This document shows, piece by piece, positions 8,640 to 19,474 of a stretch of DNA of 22,431 bases. The DNA comes from Rhizophagus sp. LPA8_4_AMF. Lineage: Eukaryota > Glomeromycota > Glomeromycetes > Glomerales > Glomeraceae. Made by a program: the position numbers and the translations under genes. The first letter of the stretch is position 1, and every line of letters starts with the position of its first letter. The stretch spans positions 1-22,431 of the forward strand of contig JADRCO010001115.1 of NCBI GenBank assembly GCA_021464525.1, given 5' to 3'. The notes beneath the pieces were generated by a model. The model did no database searches and was not told where the DNA came from. It saw only the letters and a program-made list of their open reading frames with translations.

Positions 8640-10539
8640 ATGCCTTCACAACATAACGCAACAACTGCTTCCCTCTTAGAGTTTGACTCAAGCATACCAT
8701 TCAACATTTTTATACGAAATTTAAAATTATTACGGGCTGGTCAAGTCGTCGTTGACTTTAATATAATACTCGATAAGAATAGAGTTATATTTTATGGACC
8801 GCCTGATAAAAATAAGTCGAGGACAGTGAGGGGTAAAGTGAGGCTAGAAGTGGCTGGAAAGTTACATGTTAAAGTAAGTTATTATTTCATAATATTAAAC
8901 AAAGAAACCTTATGTTTGAGTTTATCGAGTTCATTGATACTTTTTCTCCATGATGTTTTATTATTGTGTCACCAACTTTTAAATATCCCTTTCTAACTGG
9001 TGTATATATGTACAGTTTATATATATGTGTATACGTATTTATTTATTTATTTATTTATTATTTTAGGAAATTATGCTCACTCTTGCAGGAGAATTCCATA
9101 TAATAAATGAAAACTCTGATTCGATTACTGATGAAAAACCATTACAAGGAACATTATTTTCAACTTGCATTTTATTGGCAAACAAACGTACTCTTGTCCC
9201 AGGGGTACACGAATTCTTTTTCGAATTTCTCCTTCCAGGAGATTTACCAGAATCTATGAGTTCGGATCTGGTCTTATGTGAGTACTTTTTGAAGGCTGAG
9301 CTCGTCTCTCGAGGTCCAAATGATTTGCCAGCAGCTCAAAATAAGATTGTAGACGTTGTAGATTTATACGTACAACGAACCTTATTACAAACTGATGAAC
9401 ATATTAGACAAGGTCTTGGTGCATCCAGATATACCGGTTCAAGGGATAAAGTTCTTGATTATGAATTCTTGATACCAAGGATTATGAAATTAGATTCTGA
9501 TACTTTTACATTTCATGCTCGATGGGATGGTCTTCGCGTTGATAATGTAAAATTTTGGTTTGTTCAAACTGAAAATTTTAAAAATTTACGGTCAAAAGAA
9601 GAAGGAGAATCACTTCCTGATCGTAAATCAAAAGTCATTTCTGGACCTTTCTGTTTCGATCTACCTAAAAAGGAACCTTTAAAATTACAAAGTAGACCAA
9701 TGGTTTTTCAACTGCCTATCACTCAACCTCTTGTTAGAGATTACGAATTAAGTAATGTTGAAATTAGGCATAAACTAGTTATCTCTATTCAAATGGCAAA
9801 TAAAAATAAGGAATTGGTCTCATTAAGTATTCCTATAACGATCGAATCAATAGTATCAGATGTAGATATGATACCACCACCTTGTCATATTAGTAAAAGT
9901 AATCAAGCAGCACTTCTTCATTTTGCCAATAAAATTTATCCTGGAAAATCAATAGAGGACAACGATCAACCAAAATTATCATCATCAACTTCGTCTTCTA
10001 CCCCTTCTTCTTCTTTTAAACGATTTATTCGATCTGAAAGAAGAAGAAATACTGTCTTGATTGATCAATCCAGTGAATCAACAACGAAAGCTGAATCTGT
10101 CGACCAATCCACTTTTCAAGTTTCACGAAGGTCTAGTAGTGTCGTACGAGGTCGCAGATCTAGCAATAATAATAATGTAAACGTAATCAACACTCAGAAT
10201 TCAATTAGCACAATTATTGAAAGTGCTAGTGAATATTCCGTTGACGAATCTAGTCAGGATAACACAATTGCCACCACCGTTACTTACACAAATAATACTG
10301 AACATGAAAAGAACTCCAATGGTTTCCCACAAAAAGGATCCCACAAATCTTCTTTCTCTGGCAATGTGATCGCTGAAAAATTCAACAAGTTCAGAAACCG
10401 GGGTAATGCCAAAAAACGTATTAGTAGAGCTTCATCTTCCGCATCTACTGCTGGATTCGCCCCCGGATTGATTGAAGTTATTAGCATGCGTCCTGATACT
10501 AACATTGCTAACATCAATAATACTTCATTAACGACTTAA
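8640..10539 (+). CDS. Arrestin-related trafficking adaptor-like protein, two exons
   Basis: Inferred exons are 8640-8873 and 9067-10539, with a phase 0 intron of 193 nt (GTAAGT...TTATTTTAG), giving about 568 residues. The arrestin-N domain spans about 22-185: FNIFIRN at the start, then the hallmark RTVRGKVRLEVAGK at 61-74, LAGEFHI at 84-90, and the VHEFFFEFLLPGDLPES strand at 125-141 (family pattern F-x-F-x-LP-x-x-LP-S). The arrestin-C domain spans about 206-342: DYEFLIPRIM, HARWDGLRVDNVKFWFVQ, RHKLVISIQ, LSIPITIES. Proteins of this class bridge ubiquitin ligases of the Rsp5 type to plasma-membrane transporters and drive endocytosis. The C-terminal ~185 residues are Ser/Asn-rich with basic phosphosite-like clusters (SERRRNTV, SRRSSSVVRGRRSSN). 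I find no PPxY or LPxY motif, which most yeast ART proteins use to recruit Rsp5. The ATG at 8640 is chosen because the domain begins just after it and the frame upstream has only a TTG. The frame is closed by the TAA at 10537-10539. Confidence 0.88.
9041..9064. repeat. (ATTT)n microsatellite inside the arrestin intron
   Basis: About five ATTT units sit immediately before the 3' splice site, where they serve as its pyrimidine-rich tract. Length changes here could alter splicing. Confidence 0.7.
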
Positions 10540-12059
10540 TTTTAATAATGTATCGCAACAAAAAAAAAAAAGAAATCACAACACAAACACAAACACAAAC
10601 AAAAAAAAAATTATTTTCAAAAAATTATTTTCCAAAAACTTACAAAAAATCATAGAGCACATAATCAAAAAAGTACATTATTAATTCCCCTTTATTGCAT
10701 AAAAAATTCAACTTTTAAAATTAATTTCTGTATATACACAAAACATTTCCTCTCACGTGCACATATAATATATCATTTTTTTTTCAAACATTATTTTTGC
10801 ATGTATGATAAAAAATTTGATATGTGCTCCGTAGATTTTTTTGTATGAATTTATGAACAATACATTTTTTTTCTCTCGTTATTAATTTTTTTGGGATGGA
10901 GAGGGATATACTAAAAGAAATGGCAATCTAGAAAGATACTATTTAGTTTTTTTTAGAATGATTTTTGGGTTTATTTTTCTTTTTCCCTTTTTATTAGTTA
11001 ATATTAGTGAAACAAAAAACAAAAAAAAAAGATAATATTTCGTATACTTTCAAAAAAAAAACCTTATTACTTATCTCATTATTTTATCATTAATTCATTT
11101 TTACACATTTGTTATTTTTTCATTCATTTATTTCTTAACATCCGAATATAATTATTTTTTATTACTTGTATGATTTTAATTTTTTTTTTTTTTTATTCAT
11201 CCTTCTTTTATCTCACCCTCACTTCCTTCCATTCCTTCCTTTTTTTCTTGTAAATAAATGTATTTATTTGTTATATATTAATTATCAAAAAATTTGGTTT
11301 TTTTTTTAAAAAAAAAGAAAAATCAAAATTTTTTTGTTATTCATTAGGAAGAAACAAAAATTTTTTTAATAAAATTATTAAAAAAAACTATTCTTTTCAT
11401 TAAAATTACACTTTTCTTTTTTTTATTATTTATTAAGATAATATTAAAATGTTTTGAAACAATATACTAAAATATAATTTACAATTTTTTTTATATATAT
11501 TATAATAGATAAAATATGTACACATATTACAAGTATATGCAAATAAGATGAATTAATAAAAAAAATAACCTCTTAAGAAGCTCAGCTTCTTTTTTAGAAT
11601 GAATTAATCATTTCGCAAATTTTCGTGAAAAAACGCTGCGCCATAATTTCTTAAACATGTATTTCATGATACACAAAATAATTGGATTTAGATGAATTCT
11701 TATTGGGAAATCAATTATATATTTGATCTGTTCACAAATGGAAAAGGAGCTGAAGATTGAAGATGAATTAAATTAGTAATTTAAAAAATATATTTTTTAC
11801 AATAATTCCATTTACATGTTTATTCTCCGGGGGCGTAATCGTACTATTTATGTAATAGTGGAATGATCATATGAATTTATATTTATTTATTAAAATTGCG
11901 TGATCCACAATGAATAAGACTAAAACAATAAAAGCTAAATGGCGAACTATTAATAATTAATTTTAGTCATCATATAAATGTTCTAATTAGCCAAATATAT
12001 ATATAAAAATCTTATGAGCGGGTAAATAAAGCCGAATAAGAGAACTAAATGAGGGATAG
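10540..12059. other. Arrestin 3' flank and AT-rich intergenic region
   Basis: Contains an ACACAA repeat (about 10580-10600) and many long A and T runs, especially 11180-11420. An isolated perfect hairpin AAGAAGCT-C-AGCTTCTT lies at 11575-11591. No open frame of interest was found on either strand. A CACGTG occurs at 10754-10759 without a gene nearby. Confidence 0.45.
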
Positions 12060-12230
12060 TTTGTGCGACTCATCCATATTTGGAGTTCGGAATTATATTT
12101 ACGCGCGATCTGTTAAATTATAATCTGAGGAGACGCGTTTTAATATATTTTTGGTTTAATCATATCAGATATTATTTTAGTGGTTATATACTAGCCGTAA
12201 AAGATCATATAGGATAAGACCAGGAAAAAG

Positions 12231-12366
12231 GTAAGCGTATATAATAAATAATTTTTTTTGTAAAAATCAACCCGATTATAAAAATATAAATAAAAATAAA
12301 TAAAATTCAGGGAACTGAGCCCCTTAACCAGGTCCACAATAGACCCAACCTGAAAAAAGTTCGAAT
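12231..12366 (+). other. Splice-site-flanked segment conserved in the neighbouring copy
   Basis: A donor-like AAAAAG/GTAAGC at 12231 and an acceptor-like AATTCAG ending at 12310 bound an 80-nt intron-sized stretch. The next 56 bases (12311-12366) end at GAAT/GTAAGT. The counterpart in the next unit is 14477-14558, again between TTTCAG and a GT. The short frame GTEPLNQVHNRPNLKKVR is open but stops lie just upstream, so this is at best an exon of a broken gene. Alternatively it is a tiny element, because both copies also begin TTCAGG and carry CCTGAAA on the right. Confidence 0.3.
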
Positions 12367-12800
12367 GTAAGTAAAATATTAAATAAATTTAAGTATTTAA
12401 GTACGACAATTTTTATTCAATAAATCGCTCATTGTTTTTTTAAAGATTTGAATTCCACTTTGCTCGATGGAGCGTTACACGCTTTATTTACATTATTTTA
12501 AAACAATAAAAACTGAATTAATAAGACATGTGACAAAGAGAATTATTTACTGAAACATATCTATCTGCAAATTCATTATCTTTAATATCAAAATTGAAAG
12601 GACTTATTGTATCTTTTTATATTTATAATATTTTTTACTTATTGAAGAATTCGGTTTTCTGATCACGTTTTTACTAAAATATATGCCGAATAATTGTATA
12701 TCTTATTAAAACGTAAAACTCGATTATCCCGACTTTTAATAATATTTGACTTCTTTGTTGTAGTAAAAATTTTGCAGGCGATTATGGCGATGCAGATTCT

Positions 12801-12930
12801 TTGTTGTAACTTATGCAGAATTTTTGCATCATTTACTATTTCTATGTATTACCTGTAAAAGAAGAAACATCCGATTAACTGATAGCAATATTTTTTTTTT
12901 TGATTCCAATTCCTTTTCTATATATTATGT
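12801..12930 (-). pseudogene. Fossil fragment of a MATA-HMG gene
   Basis: Bases 12811-12848 match 15814-15851 of the intact MATA-HMG gene with about two differences in 38. 12861-12929 matches 15899-15974 more loosely (shared AGxAATATTTTTT, ATTCC and the CTATATAT-ATG end). The ~48 bases between these blocks in the intact gene, which encode the centre of the HMG box around LWKLEPASV, are missing. Nothing of the start or the 3' exons was recognised around it. It is the same strand and relative position as in the other two units, so it is best read as the third member of the array, nearly erased. Confidence 0.6.
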
Positions 12931-13730
12931 TTCAGATTCATGAGACGAAACTTTAAGGGGTAGGAGTAGAATAAATTCTAGAATCATATTTATTTTTAAT
13001 GTAAAAAAATTCAAAAGCAACTCCACAAAATATTGATACGGTATGAACTATAATTAGAACGCTTCATTATTCACTCGCATAAAAATATCAGGGATAAAGG
13101 GATAATGTTTCGATAATCATAAAAATAGAAATGTGGCGATATTGGATTATCATTAACTTACATGATTTTGCATTTATATGATTATTAAATAAAGAAAATA
13201 TTAAGGGTTACATTTTTAAACTGCGCCACATTTTGTGCGACAACATTCACGCAAGTAAAAAGAAATTAACGAGATCATGTTAATTCAGATCTACTATACT
13301 GTAATCTTATTTTTTTCTAGTCAAGGTTCAATAGGACCCCGAATATTTCTCATTTATGTCAGATGAAAATTATTCTGTATTATCTCAATAAATATTAAAG
13401 TTAAAAAAATTGAATTGAATTATTGGTTAGCTTAAAAACAAAGATATGCAGTTTAAAATATTTTGAAAAATACCCCTGAAATAAAAAAATTATATATGAT
13501 CAATAAGCATGACCTATACATTGATTGTGCAAGGTCCTGACTCAATCTTATTTTGGAATATTTAATATTTATGCAGGAATCAGGCCACTAGGCACAAGCC
13601 TAAGTTGAAGATTACTTAGTTAATTTCCCGGACGAATCTCGGAAAATCGTTCAACTTTATCATCACCGAGATATTGTCATGATCAAAACCTAATAGCCAA
13701 ACGATAGTGACAAATCTTCAACAACTTCCA

Positions 13731-14219
13731 ATGCTCGCGTTGTTCAGTCGATTAAGAATATGCAGGATTTTAATTGCCGATATTTTTGAGACATCCAAAA
13801 TAGAAATCAGTATTAGTAGCATTAATTCCTATTCGATTTTATTGCGCCGTGAAAATCATCAGTTCCACGTGAAATAACTATTACATACAGTATAGTACAT
13901 TAATTAAAGATATATTGTATCTTTGTTAATACATTTTATTAAAATTACCGTATAAAGTTTTGTATCAAAAATAATATAACGGAACTCGTAAAAATTACAT
14001 CTTAAGTGGTCCCAATCAAGCGAAAATTGATAATTTATATCTATTGTAGCTTTACTTAATTGTATGTATAATAAAGAATTAAATATTATTTACCCGATTA
14101 TAAAATCTTCGATAAATACATATTACTGAGCCTTTGTTTTTCATTTAAACATAAAATTTGTGAATTGTTTCTTTCTTATTAATTTTAATTACAATTCATA
14201 AATTTGTAAACTTTTCGCC
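13731..14219. other. Spacer between left and middle array units
   Basis: AT-rich, no gene seen. It contains a CACGTG (13866-13871) and a TACAGTATAGTA motif near 13886 that recalls the repeat at 4557-4636. Confidence 0.4.
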
Positions 14220-15054
14220 ATATTTTGTTAAACTCGTCCGCATTGACCTTTAACTCGGTGGAATATATTTACGTGAAATCTGTAAATTGTTAATTGAAAG
14301 AGACGCGTTCTTTATATATTCTAAATTTATTTATTTTAAAAATGACAATATTAAGTCATTAGGTATAAACCTAAACGCCTTTAGGAAAAGGAAATCAATA
14401 TTAACTATGTGATTAAAGAAAAAGAAAAAAATATAACACCATAATAATCTTTATTTATATAAAAAAAAAATTTCAGGGAACTGATCACTTATTCATAGGC
14501 AAGGATAGCAGTCAGATCCAGCCTGAAAAAAAAAATTATAATGCTCGATTGTTCGAATGTATGGTAAGGTATAAATCATTAAGTACGACGGTTTTATAAA
14601 ATAATTATTTATTATTCACTTTGTTCATTTCGTTACAGCGTTACACGCACGCATTATAACATTATTTAAACAAAGTAGACGTGTGACGCAGCATTTACCC
14701 ATTGGATTAGGATTTATTTAAAATTTCTCAATCTATCAATCAATAATTAGATTCTTTCCAATTTCATTTTTTATGACAGAGACATCACCTATTTCAAAAA
14801 AAAACCACAAAACTATTCGATAACATTATACAGTACATTCAAATATATAAACGTTATAAGGTCTTTTAATATTAATTCATCTTTTACATTTACGATATTT
14901 TATAATTGAACAATTTTTAAAATAAATTATTTTATCAAAATATATTACAGGAAAAAATTATATAGTATCTGATATATGTAAAAAAATAAAATAATTATAT
15001 ACTAAGAAGTGGGGGAAATTTAGGTACTATTTACATAAAATTTAGTCTTTATCT

Positions 15055-16076
15055 TTAATAATTAAATGAATTAAATGAATTAATTTGTTTTTCTAACGAT
15101 TGAATACGTTGTTCAATATTTAAGGTTTCAGGCGTAGAAAAAATTTCAATTATGCCTTGTTCAGCTAAAGATAATAATTAAATATTTTTAATACATAATT
15201 TATGAATATTTTTTTAATTTACGACTGAAGATAATACCTATGTTAATAATTCCGTGATGGACTAAAGTTTGGTAAAATAAACCTTTTTGTAATTCTAAAA
15301 TTTGTATAAGTTGTTCAATATTCGCATAATAGTCTGTGCCTGATCCTGTTACAACAGAAAAGTAAAATTTAACTATTATAATATACGACTCATTAATATT
15401 TTATGTATAAAAAATAATTAATTTACAAACCTGCAACTATACCATATCCATTTTTGATTAGAATTTGATAAAATGCGTCAAATTGTTTTATTAAAGTTTG
15501 AATACGTTGTTCGATATTTAGGCCTCCGTGTGTAAAAGGATTTTCTTGTGGTAAATACGGGAAATATGCCGAAAAATTTCCAATTGAATATCCATTATTG
15601 TTTAAGAGTTGACAAGAAGATTGTTCTAAATTTTGAGCACATTGTTTAATATTTACATCAGGCGCAAGATCAGAAGAATTTAATACTGGAGGTGTCAAAT
15701 TTTCAAATTTAGATTGTTGTTCAAGTGTAGAGTAAGAAAATGGGTTCTCTTGTTGTAGTAAAGGTGGTGAAGGAATAAAAATATTTCCACTAGGAATCGC
15801 TCGTTGTATCATATTATCCAGAATTTTTGCATCATTTACTATTTTTATGTAAGTATTTTTAACACTAGCAGGTTCTAATTTCCATAAATTACTTGCAATT
15901 TTAGAAACGAACTTTCGTTCAATAGTAATATTTTTTGATATACATTCCTTTCTACACGCTATTCTATATATCATGAAAGAGTTTGGAATTGATTTGTATT
16001 TTAAAAGCTCTTGAGCAGTAATATTAGGTGGGAAAGGTGGTCTGATTATTAGATATTCATTTATTGACAAATTCAT
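15055..16076 (-). CDS. MATA-HMG (mating-type-like HMG-box) protein, three exons
   Basis: Minus-strand exons inferred: 16076-15431, 15345-15238, 15164-15055; introns of 85 and 73 nt, both phase 1 with GT-AG ends; product about 287 residues. An HMG box of the MATA type spans about 12-87. It begins RPPFPPNITAQELL, and has the core PNSFMIYRIACRKE at 31-44, SKIASNLWKLEPASVK at 58-73 and then a Tyr-rich third helix. PNSFM-YR and LW...EP..VK are the DNA-contacting signatures of fungal mating-type HMG proteins. Behind it lies a Pro/Gln-rich linker and then repeats of a ~30-residue unit around NIEQRIQxL...FYQxLIxNGYGI: about 141-165, 186-216, 223-252 and a partial 266-287. The last two are each encoded by their own exon. 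Expected role: sequence-specific nuclear DNA binding. This family is strongly expanded in Rhizophagus irregularis and its link to mating is unproven. The ATG at 16076 is preferred; an upstream in-frame ATG at 16145 would add 23 odd Phe/Lys-rich residues. If intron 1 is retained the frame stops at 15423. Confidence 0.8.
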
Positions 16077-16718
16077 TTCCTTTTTTTTCTTGATATTTAA
16101 TTTTGTTAAAAAAAAAAGAAAAAAAAAATGTTGAATCAAATTCATGTCCTTTAAATTATTTATTTAATCATTATTCGTTGTTAACCAGTAAAAAAAAAAC
16201 AATGTCATTGTTCTACTCGGAAAAAATAACAAATGACAATTATGGTTTGTTCAATCCGTAATCGGAAATTGAATCGATCCCGAGGATCTTTATTACAAAC
16301 ATGCATAGATGATTAAGATTCCCATTTGTAAAGCTTATTTAACAATAGCTACACTACATCATTGATCACAAGATGAATCAATGGAATAATAGATATTCAA
16401 TGATTTATTCAATTTATTTTCTTTATCATATTGTTTTACGTACTGTACATTGTACGTAATTTAAAGTAAAATTCTGTACAAGGAAAAAAAAAATTATTAT
16501 GACATTAAATCTTTTTTAATCTAAATACAGAACCATTATTAATTTCTTATAATAAATGCTTTATCTTTTAATCTAGGGGTAAACTAGGAATAATAAATGA
16601 CTAAATATCAATATGGCGTATTTTTTTACCGCTTTCTAATATCGGTCCTATTGATACCGTGCCCGTGATAACTTGTACAATTGACAATCTCTTTAAGGAT
16701 TCATTTAAATTATCTAGT

Positions 16719-16726
16719 TCACGTGA
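16719..16726. promoter_or_regulatory. TCACGTGA palindrome upstream of the MATA-HMG gene
   Basis: An 8-bp perfect palindrome with a CACGTG core lies in the region shared with the right copy, where the same TCACGTGA is kept at 19475-19482. It sits between the minus-strand MATA-HMG gene and the plus-strand remnant that starts at 16938, so it could serve either. Conservation between two otherwise diverged copies is the main support. Confidence 0.4.
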
Positions 16727-16937
16727 TTTATTTTGGTTACTGTATCAAGAAATTTTAGTCAAAAAAAAAAAGGACAACACCGATAATATTCATCCTCAAG
16801 GTATATTAAACAATTTAACACGGAAAATACCATTTATGTTAGATATAATAGAAAATTTTATTACCGTAGTATTCTCATAATCGTGATTGACTTTCGTGAT
16901 AAAATGAAAGTTTTGAGATCAATTTATATTATATCTT

Positions 16938-17660
16938 ATGAGAGTCACTGAAAAGAAAATGGAAAAGGTCCTCAAGATGGTAGAAACGCCGAAGAGATCG
17001 GAATTTGATGGTGAGTGTTTGTTTATGTTATATCGGGATTAAAATAGTCAGGTCTTGCACCAGATCTTAGCTGCTGACAACACTAATCTACTGCCATAAA
17101 TCAAATAACTTATTAACAAGGCACATTTTACTTTGAATAAATGAACATTATGCTTTCCTAGAAATTATGAATTTTGATCAAGCGATACATACTAATAAGC
17201 AACAGTTAGTCTGAGAAAGTGAGTGGGGTTAATACAGTTAAATAAAATGTGAATTATTTTTTTTCATGATCTTTGCTTCCGCGTTAATATGGTATTAGTT
17301 ATACAAAAACAAGATTCTCCACCAAGCAAGCATACAGTTTTGTAAGCATTATATTGGATTCTACAGATGATATTATTTTGTAAATGTATTTGCTTTGGCA
17401 TAAAGATATACTACAACTATTATCTAATAACCGCATTTGTGCGACTCCAACCTTGTTAAACGAACATTCATGAAAGTCAAACATAGATCATGTTCCCTAA
17501 TATATCTATTTGTACCTCGTGCAGGATGCAGACTTTGAGTATTATCCAGTTGTCCAAGAATTTTCTTTCCCAGAAAAAATGTTCACGACTAAGTGAAGAT
17601 CATAAAACATCTTGGCCGAGACAAACTGACTTAGTTACACGGGCAAATCTTTAGCCAAAC
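16938..17660 (+). pseudogene. Remnant of a plus-strand gene, middle array copy
   Basis: A short frame starts at the ATG at 16938 (MRVTEKKMEKVLKMVETPKR...) and is cut off by a GATG/GTGAGT donor-like site and a stop. The matching region in the right copy starts at 19675 (MKVTKKKGKERN). Further right, peptide-like segments agree between copies in the plus-strand direction: ILAADNTNLLP here against ILAANITNLL there, and VVQEFSFPEK (near 17550-17580) against LVNQEFSFPEK. Stops and frameshifts interrupt every long reading frame. The family is not recognised. Compared with the right copy, several hundred bases (counterpart of about 19740-20330) are missing here. Confidence 0.4.
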
Positions 17661-18240
17661 GACTATGTGTCAACATTGAACATTAATATATTCATTAAAT
17701 ATCTATGCTTGTTCGCTTTTTGTATAATCCAGATAACGTTCAATTTATCTTTTCGAATACCTTAACATACTTAATGGGCAATTATGAATATGGAGTATGA
17801 GGCGCGCCCAAAGTTGGAAGATGGGACGCGTTTCTGGTTCAGTTGTTCTGTGTTCATCGCACATTAAGTATTTTTACTATCGGAGACAACCTTATACCAC
17901 AAGTTCCTACATTACTTTACAAAGCAGCGTTATCTAACGTTAAATAAAATGTACCAAAAAATTATTTCACTCATTTTGCAAATAAAAGACATAAAATATT
18001 TTATAATGAATATTATATTTTCATTTTATTAAAATTATAAAGTTTTTCATCAAAATTTAATATAATGAACACTCTTGATTATAATATATTAAGTGAGCAG
18101 TGCTAATTCCCAACCAAACAAAAATGGTTATATACTGACTTCAGTTACTAATGTTTATAATTAAATAGTATTTATCCCGAAGATATTAAGTTAATAGAAT
18201 CTTTAAAATTTACTATCCCATCTTTGTTCTAAAGTGTAAT

Positions 18241-18798
18241 TACGTTGTTCAATATTTAAGATTCTGAATTATTTTGTTGTAAATAAGGGCATACCGAAAA
18301 ATTTTCATTAAAATAATTCGATTCAATTAAATTCAAAACGAAGATTGTTGTCCTGGAATTTGAGCACATTCAATATTTGTGTCAGGTACAAGAACAGAAG
18401 AATTTAATATTGGAGTTGTCAAATTTCAGATGTAGATTGTTGTTCAAGTGTATTTTCTAATTGTAGTAAAGGTGGCGAAGGAGCAAAAGTATTTTCACCG
18501 GAAATCGCAGATGTAACAAAATCATTTTCTTGTTGTATCATATTATGCAGAATTCTTGCATCATTTTCTATTTTTCTATAAGTAATTTTAACACTAGCAG
18601 GTTCTAATTTCCATAAATTACTTGCAATTTTAGAAATAAACTTTCGTTCAATAGTAATATTTTTTGATTTACATTCCTTTCTACACGCTATTCTATATAT
18701 CATGAAATTGATTTGTATTTTAAAAGCTCTTGAGCAGTAATATTAGGTGGGCAAGGTGGTCTAAATAGATATACATTTTCAATTATTGAAAAATCCAT
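18241..18798 (-). pseudogene. Frameshifted MATA-HMG pseudogene, paralog of the gene at 15055-16076
   Basis: The former start codon is at 18798-18796 (MDFSIIENVYLFRPPCPPNI...). The HMG box is then broken by a 10-base deletion at about 18706 compared with the intact paralog. It removes the PNSF core and shifts the frame, so that translation from the old start stops within a few codons. From MIYRIACRKECKSKNITIER (18703) the frame is open for 94 codons, still with SKIASNLWKLEPASVK, to a premature stop at 18419. A second small deletion there shifts the frame again. Degraded matches to the intact gene continue to about 18241, including the GAGCACATT and TACGTTGTTCAATATTTAAG segments. Neither 3' exon was found. 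The surviving 94-codon frame could still be translated from 18703, but it lacks the first helix of the box. Confidence 0.78.
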
Positions 18799-19474
18799 TT
18801 TCCTTTTTTTTTTCTTGAGATTAATTATTAAAAAAAGGGAAAAAATTTATTTTAACTAATAACATTAGTATTGTTACATGAAATTTCGTACTACATTGAT
18901 CACAAGATAAATCAATAACAATTACGGTAATACTGATAATAGGAATATTCAAAATTCAAAATGTTTACGTACTTTACCGATTATCATCAAAAGTTTATAA
19001 AATTTTGTATAAAAAAAAAATACATGACATGACTGACATGTGTAAACAAATCTTTCTAATCTAATAATCTAAATCCAAAAATCATTCTTAAAATAAGTAA
19101 ATGCTAATCATGTTTCACTTTCTTTAATCTAGATTCGAAATTAAATTTCTTTACTTGAAAATATGATTGTATCTCCGAGATTTTTTAAGGGGTAAAGTAA
19201 TACGAACAAATGGCATTCATAATGGCGTATTTTTATTTTGATGCAAATTTGTATGATTTTATATAAATTTATAATTAGAACGCTTTCATATTTCGTTACA
19301 AATATCGGAGAAGAATTTTGATAAATATTCCGATTAATGACATGACCTGACTGATCCGTGATAACTTTGTAATAATCAAAAATAGAAATGTGGCATAATT
19401 TCATATGGACTAATATGACTTCTTAAGGATTCATTCATTTTAGATCATTTGATTATCGGAGAGATATTTCTAGA

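Larger units (their letters stand above)
12060..13730. repeat. Left (most decayed) copy of a tandem MATA-HMG unit
   Basis: Diverged but collinear matches link this stretch to the two copies to its right. 12060-12540 matches 14228-14700 (shared GAGACGCGTT, CAGGGAACTGA, CCTGAAAAAA, GTTCGAATGTA, AAGTACGAC and GCGTTACACGC). 12801-12930 matches the MATA-HMG gene. 13215-13330 and 13530-13720 match the right flanks near 17425-17500 and 20850-21140 (TTATTTTGGAATATTT, TGCAG-AATCAG-CCA). It is internally deleted compared with the other copies. Confidence 0.6.
14220..17690. repeat. Middle copy of the tandem MATA-HMG unit (intact gene)
   Basis: The left flank (14228-14700) pairs with 12060-12540. The gene at 15055-16076 and its upstream region pair with 18241-19680: shared TACATTGATCACAAGAT, TCTAG-TCACGTGATTT, TTTTAGTCAAAAAAA, CAACACCGATAA, AATTTAACACGGAAAATACCATTTAT (split over positions 16813-16838). 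The right flank (17020-17680) pairs with 20390-21150: CTTAGC-GCT-A, ACTAATCTACTGC, TTTCCTAGAAATTAT, CTAATACAGTTAA, CCGCATTTGTG, CAAGAATTTTCTTTCCC. Divergence is high, so the duplication is old. Confidence 0.7.

Noticed and set aside
10284-10517. Minus-strand open frame inside the arrestin tail
   Set aside because: Antisense shadow of a low-complexity Ser/Asn-rich coding region.
16659-16880. Plus-strand 73-codon frame upstream of the MATA-HMG gene
   Set aside because: The same DNA in the right copy is frameshifted and stopped, and the conserved parts look like regulatory DNA rather than codons.
17299-17484. Minus-strand frame in the middle array unit
   Set aside because: Not kept in the right copy, where the aligned region has stops; the better peptide-level agreement is on the plus strand.
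19141-19404. Minus-strand 87-codon frame in the right array unit
   Set aside because: The matching part of the middle unit does not preserve it and no motif is present.
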